A stretch of 64,000 nt of DNA from JBBDXS01 sp040902195 (GTDB lineage Bacteria; Chloroflexota; Dehalococcoidia; DSTF01; RBG-16-68-14): positions 1 to 64,000 of the forward strand of contig JBBDXS010000004.1 of the NCBI GenBank assembly GCA_040902195.1, written 5' to 3'. Made by a program: the position numbers and the translations under genes. The notes below the pieces were generated by a model. It saw nothing but the letters and a program-made list of their open reading frames with translations. It had not been told where the DNA came from and ran no database searches. Below, one piece after another: positions 60,795 through 64,000 of the stretch. Position 1 is the first letter of the stretch; each line of letters opens with the position of its first letter.

Positions 60795-60913
60795 CGTCCT
60801 TTCTCAATGAAGGACGTGTCTTCGGTAGCGCGGCTGCCGTAGTCCGAGATGGACTGTAGGCCCTTGCGCTTTGCGCCCCGCCCTTTCGAGCGGTTTGCCC
60901 TTATCGGAACACG
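60795..60913 (-). promoter_or_regulatory. Cyclic di-GMP-I (GEMM-I) riboswitch with SD-sequestering hairpin
   Basis: On the minus strand the leader reads AAGGGCAAACC, a GAAA-tetraloop hairpin (CGCTCGAAAGGGCG), GGCGCAAAGCGCAAGGGCCTA and ACGGCAGCCGCGCTACCG. This is the order of the conserved GEMM-I core. P1 pairs CGTGTTC (60913-60907) with GAA-GA-CACG (60823-60815). The last two P1 bases are also the first two of CGTCCTT (60816-60810), which pairs with AAGGACG (60801-60795) and hides the ribosome site AAAGGA (60802-60797). The two stems therefore compete. Ligand binding would favour P1 and free the SD, giving an ON-type switch (inference; the sign is uncertain). Confidence 0.82.
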
Positions 60914-60998
60914 ATCTCTGATTCCAGTATCGGCGCTCCGGTAGGATTCCTTAGGGGCTCCCTAGGGGAAATTCCCATCTTCCGGGGGCCATTCCTAG

Positions 60999-62351
60999 CT
61001 AGAAAACCCCCTCGTCCTTCATCGCCCGCAGCGACGCCCTCAACGCCTCGATTGTCCTGTCCACGTCCGAATCGCCGTGGACCGCCGAGACGAGGCCACC
61101 GGTGCCCATCAAGTCGACCCCCTCGTTCAGCATCGAGCGGCGAAGCGCCCAGATCGCGTCGGTCCCCATGCGAGGCATGCGGTCGCCGGGCTCGCCCTGC
61201 CAGTCCCAGGCAAGGCCGTCCTTGGGGCGGGGGCACTCCGCTCCGAGGATGAGGTGAAACATCGAGGCGTCGCCGTAGGCGCAGCCCGCGATGCCGGCCT
61301 CGCCGATCGCGGCGTTTAGCTCGCGCACGAGGCGGGCGTTCGCCGCGTTCGCGCGACGGTTCGGCTCGCCTGTCGCGACGGCCTCGAGTGCGGCGTTACC
61401 GGCGGCCGCGGAGAGCGGGTTGGCGTTGAAGGTGCCGGGGTGGGGGATGCGGCCCGAGAAGTCGCTGCGCTCGCCCGTACCGAACTCGATCTGCGAGACG
61501 ATCTCGCGCTTGCCCGCGACGGCGCCGCCGGGCAGCCCGCCCGCGAGGACCTTCGCCAGCGTCGTCATATCCGGCGTGATGCCGGTCGCGGCCTGGACGC
61601 CGCCGGGCGAGACGCGGAAGCCGGTCACGACCTCATCGAAGATCAAGACCGCTCCCGTCTCGCGCGTGGTCTCACGCAGGACAGGCAGTAGCGAGGGATC
61701 GAGCGGCACCGTCCCGTACGACGCGCCCGTCGGCTCGATGATCACCGCCGCGACCTCCTCCTCGCGCAGCGTGCGGCGCAGCGCGTCCGGGTCGTTCTGC
61801 GGGATGACGACGACGTTGGCCAGCGTCTCGTCCGGCACGCCCAGCGCGTGGGGGTGCACGCCCTCCCGGTCCGGCGCGCCGACCATGTTGTCGTTCCAGC
61901 CGTGGAAGTGCTGGCGAAAGCGCACGAGCGTCTTCCGCTTCGTATACGCGCGCGCGAGGCGCACCGCCATCATCGTTGCTTCGGTGCCGGAGCTCGTGAA
62001 GCGCACCACCTCGGCGCTTGGGATGAGCTGCTGGACGCGTTCCGCCCAGCGGACCTCCAGCTCGTGCGACGCGCCGTAGTGCGTCCCGCGCTCGAGCTGC
62101 GCGCGCACGGCCTCGGTCACGCTCGGATAGTTGTGGCCCAGCAGCAGCGCGCCGTGGCCCATCACGTAATCGATGATCTCGTTGCCATCGACATCGCGCT
62201 TGCGCGAGCCTTCGGCCCGCTCGACGTAGAGCGGGAAGGGGAGGAAGTAGCGGATATCGTGCGTGACGCCGTCGGGGAAGACACGCGCCGCGCGCTCGTG
62301 TAGGGCGCGTGATGTCGGGTGCAGCTCCTCGAAGCGCTCCAGGATCGTCAT
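60999..62351 (-). CDS. Class III aminotransferase, glutamate-1-semialdehyde aminomutase-like
   Basis: The 450-residue protein resembles HemL, with DGNEIIDYVMGHGALLLGHN, FTSSGTEATMMAVRLARAYT, FHGWNDNMVGAPDREGVHP, FDEVVTGFRVSPGG and the PLP-lysine in TLAKVLAGGLPGGAVAG. It overlaps the downstream dehydrogenase-like gene by 4 nt, with no other haem genes near. It may therefore be a GSA-aminomutase-like aminotransferase in amino-acid catabolism rather than haem synthesis. Confidence 0.88.
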   Translation of the reverse strand: MTILERFEELHPTSRALHERAARVFPDGVTHDIRYFLPFPLYVERAEGSRKRDVDGNEIIDYVMGHGALLLGHNYPSVTEAVRAQLERGTHYGASHELEVRWAERVQQLIPSAEVVRFTSSGTEATMMAVRLARAYTKRKTLVRFRQHFHGWNDNMVGAPDREGVHPHALGVPDETLANVVVIPQNDPDALRRTLREEEVAAVIIEPTGASYGTVPLDPSLLPVLRETTRETGAVLIFDEVVTGFRVSPGGVQAATGITPDMTTLAKVLAGGLPGGAVAGKREIVSQIEFGTGERSDFSGRIPHPGTFNANPLSAAAGNAALEAVATGEPNRRANAANARLVRELNAAIGEAGIAGCAYGDASMFHLILGAECPRPKDGLAWDWQGEPGDRMPRMGTDAIWALRRSMLNEGVDLMGTGGLVSAVHGDSDVDRTIEALRASLRAMKDEGVF

Positions 62352-63310
62352 ACGCCCCTCCCGGCGACGAGCGGCAGGTCCAGCATCGTTATCAGGCCCG
62401 GCGCGTGCTCGACGACACGCGGGACGGCGTTCACGATGACCGACGCCGTCGCGCTATCGCCCGGCACGCCCGGCTCGATGACCATGCGCACGGGCGGCGT
62501 CCCCTCGATCTCGATCTCGTCGCGCGGCCGCTCCGCCCCGGCCGACATGTGCACCGTGGCCTCGATGACCGTCCGCCCGCCCGATTTGCCGATGCACGTC
62601 TGATGCATGCCGGCGGCGTGCGGCCCGGTCGTAACGAATGGCTCGATCTTCTCGTCCAGCGAATCGAGGCGCCAGCCCAGCGCCTCGGCGATGAGCCAGC
62701 ACGACTCCTGCAGTCCGACATGGCCGAAACGTCCCGTTGCCACGCGCTTCTCGAACTCCTCGACGGCAAGGCCGACGCCGACCTTACGCTGGAGCTGCTC
62801 GCGTCGCGTCGATACGTCGACGACGCGCGTGAGGCGCACGCGCTCGACGCGCTGGCAGACGCCGCTCAGCGCGACGACCAGCGTGTCCATGACAAAGCCA
62901 GGATTGATGCCCGTGCCCAGGAGCGTCACGCCGTGCGCCTTCGCCTCCGCATCGAGCTGCTTCGCCAGCTCGGGATGGCGCTGCCACGGATACGAGAGCT
63001 CCTCGCACGTCGAGACGACGTTCGCGCCGGCGCGAGCGCACAACAGAAGCTGAGGCATGACGTCCGGCAGCCACGAGCCCGTCGCGTGCAGGACGACCTG
63101 CGGCTGCACGCTCGCGAGCGCTTGCTCCGCGTCCGCGCTGATCGCCGGGCCGCCTTCGCCCGCGCCGAGCACCTCGAACAGCGGCCGGCCCGCGATGTCC
63201 GGCGCCGCATCGACCGCGCCTGCCAGCTCGATGCCGTCCCGCTCCGCGGCGAGGCGTCCGATGCCGGCGCCGATCGCTCCAACGCCGAACAGCAGTGCGC
63301 GCGTCTTCAC
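62348..63310 (-). CDS. Dihydrodipicolinate-reductase/diaminopentanoate-dehydrogenase-like NAD(P) oxidoreductase
   Basis: From GTG 63310 the product is 320 residues. The Rossmann start is RALLFGVGAIGAGIGRLAA. VVLHATGSWLPDV and GANVVSTCEELSYPW, then GTGINPGFVMDTL, match the group containing 2,4-diaminopentanoate dehydrogenase rather than true DapB. It overlaps the aminotransferase-like gene by 4 nt, so the two act together, perhaps on diamino or keto acids (inference). Confidence 0.85.
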   Translation of the reverse strand: MKTRALLFGVGAIGAGIGRLAAERDGIELAGAVDAAPDIAGRPLFEVLGAGEGGPAISADAEQALASVQPQVVLHATGSWLPDVMPQLLLCARAGANVVSTCEELSYPWQRHPELAKQLDAEAKAHGVTLLGTGINPGFVMDTLVVALSGVCQRVERVRLTRVVDVSTRREQLQRKVGVGLAVEEFEKRVATGRFGHVGLQESCWLIAEALGWRLDSLDEKIEPFVTTGPHAAGMHQTCIGKSGGRTVIEATVHMSAGAERPRDEIEIEGTPPVRMVIEPGVPGDSATASVIVNAVPRVVEHAPGLITMLDLPLVAGRGV

Positions 63311-63343
63311 GAGACGTCCTCTCGTGGTGGCGGGACCTCGTAG

Positions 63344-63392
63344 GGACAGACCTTTAGGCCTGCCCTCGAGCGAAGCGAAGGGTCTGTCCGGC
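63344..63392. repeat. REP-like hairpin (copy 2)
   Basis: GGACAGACC (left arm) and GGTCTGTCC (right arm) flank a 31-bp insert with an inner inverted region (TTTAGGCCTGCC...CGAGCGAAGCGAAG). CGTAGG precedes and GGCCC follows, as in copy 1 at 57777-57798. Confidence 0.6.
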
Positions 63393-63407
63393 CCTCTCCG
63401 ACGAGCA

Positions 63408-63845
63408 TCACGGCCCGACATCCTCTCGAATGAAGGACGACAGCAAGTCCTGAGCGTCGTCCTTCAGCTTGCCTTCCGGATGCAGCTCCAGACAGCGGCG
63501 CAACGACGCCTCCGCCTTGCGGTAGAGCTCCTCCGGATCGAATCCCTCCTGCGGCTTGCGCTTCATGCGATGCGCGACGAACTCGTAGCACCAGCCGAGC
63601 GTGTAGTGTACGGCCGGATCGTCCGGCGCGAGCTCCCGTGCGCGCTCGAGCGCCGCGAGGCCCTCGGCGAAGCGGCCGAGGCGCTGCACCAGCGTCGAGC
63701 CGGCGTACGAGTGCGCGTCCGCGTAGTCCGGCGCGATCTCGAGCGCGCGTTGCGCCTCGGCCAGCGCGCCGTCGATGTCGTTCTGCGCGTGACGGGCCAT
63801 CGCCGCGCGCAGGTGCTCTCGCGCTGCGTCCGGGATCGAGGACAT
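63408..63845 (-). CDS. Tetratricopeptide-repeat protein
   Basis: From ATG 63845 the product is 145 residues; an in-frame ATG at 63896 would add 17. TPR units include AMARHAQNDIDGALAEAQRA, YADAHSYAGSTLVQRLGRFA and DPAVHYTLGWCYEFVAHRMK. There is no signal peptide. It is probably a cytoplasmic scaffold; the partner is unknown. Confidence 0.85.
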   Translation of the reverse strand: MSSIPDAAREHLRAAMARHAQNDIDGALAEAQRALEIAPDYADAHSYAGSTLVQRLGRFAEGLAALERARELAPDDPAVHYTLGWCYEFVAHRMKRKPQEGFDPEELYRKAEASLRRCLELHPEGKLKDDAQDLLSSFIREDVGP

Positions 63846-63914
63846 CGTGGCTACCGGCACAGCGTCGCGACGTATCGAAGCTGGGGCATGAGGCATGATA
63901 GGCGCAGGGGCGGA

Positions 63915-64000
63915 CTATCCGCTAGCCGCGCTTGCGCTTCGATCAGCCTCCAGCACCAGGCACTCCACTTCGTCGCCCGCCTCGATCGCCGCTACGTCCT
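63915..64000 (-). CDS. C-terminal end of an unidentified gene, 5' part beyond window
   Basis: The minus-strand frame is open from the window edge to a TAG at 63915-63917 and ends DEVECLVLEADRSASAASG. It is too short to identify. The codon use is typical for the window, so it is likely a real 3' end. Confidence 0.4.
   Translation of the reverse strand, partial: DVAAIEAGDEVECLVLEADRSASAASG

Noticed and set aside
60999..62351. Firm assignment as hemL
   Set aside because: The motifs fit the family, but the coupled dehydrogenase-like gene and absence of other haem genes leave the substrate open.
1..64000. CRISPR arrays, insertion sequences and prophage genes
   Set aside because: No regularly spaced repeats, transposase or phage genes were seen. 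The only recombinase homologue lacks its catalytic serine, so it is not offered as the agent of the cassette insertions.

Overview
The window is high-GC DNA from a bacterium, most likely a Chloroflexota of the Dehalococcoidia-like kind. This is an inference from gene content: secreted proteins with paired 'IDLFxDIFGVAxxFG' C-terminal tails, a DRTGG/P-loop protein, an RNase J/TatAC/AcpP/NusB/FabGD/L32 block, KefB and Opp transporters, a type 4 UDG and a type A RNase P RNA. No species can be named from the sequence alone.

Layout. 1-10 kb: a secreted DUF2341-like protein running off the left edge, a response regulator with a degenerate receiver, tRNA-Thr, an oligopeptide-type ABC operon without ATPases, a KefB-type antiporter, an SDR and an AAA ATPase. 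10-18 kb: envelope GT-C-like membrane proteins and a secreted phosphoesterase with a dockerin. Between these genes lie two orphan copies of the 3' end of the first GT-C gene. 18-20 kb: tRNA-Phe, a DRTGG protein and a zinc-ribbon membrane protein. 20-31 kb: five consecutive minus-strand secreted proteins (GSDH propeller, subtilase, GSDH-PKD, cohesin-like, PHP hydrolase). One carries a classical dockerin pair, and four carry a different dockerin-like tail. An orphan copy of the ftsK 3' end sits just beyond the PHP gene. 31-43 kb: minus-strand core genes (ftsK, HtrA-like lipoprotein, rnj, udg, split TauE/SafE, tatC, tatA/B, acpP, nusB, fabG, fabD, rpmF, yceD). 43.5-54 kb, mostly plus strand: DUF164 zinc-ribbon protein, a serine-recombinase homologue lacking its catalytic serine, RNase HI with a non-canonical start, rnpB, a MurE-like ligase operon, PAP2, NfeD and SPFH. 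54-57 kb: two M23-like dockerin proteins, one containing 111-bp repeats and an assembly gap. 57-64 kb: birA, a micro-ORF with an extended Shine-Dalgarno, smpB, ctpA, a GGDEF cyclase under a c-di-GMP-I riboswitch, and an aminotransferase/dehydrogenase pair.

The most unusual features are as follows. (1) Displaced 3'-gene tails bracket cargo genes at two unrelated loci (GT-C gene and ftsK), which suggests a 3'-end-targeted cassette insertion process that loads secreted dockerin proteins. (2) A non-canonical dockerin-like tail family is shared by secreted enzymes, next to a cohesin-like protein that carries the same tail. (3) Several genes have a -10 box 6-8 nt before the start codon, which implies leaderless mRNAs. 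(4) A diguanylate cyclase carries both an I-site and a c-di-GMP riboswitch whose P1 stem overlaps an SD-sequestering hairpin.
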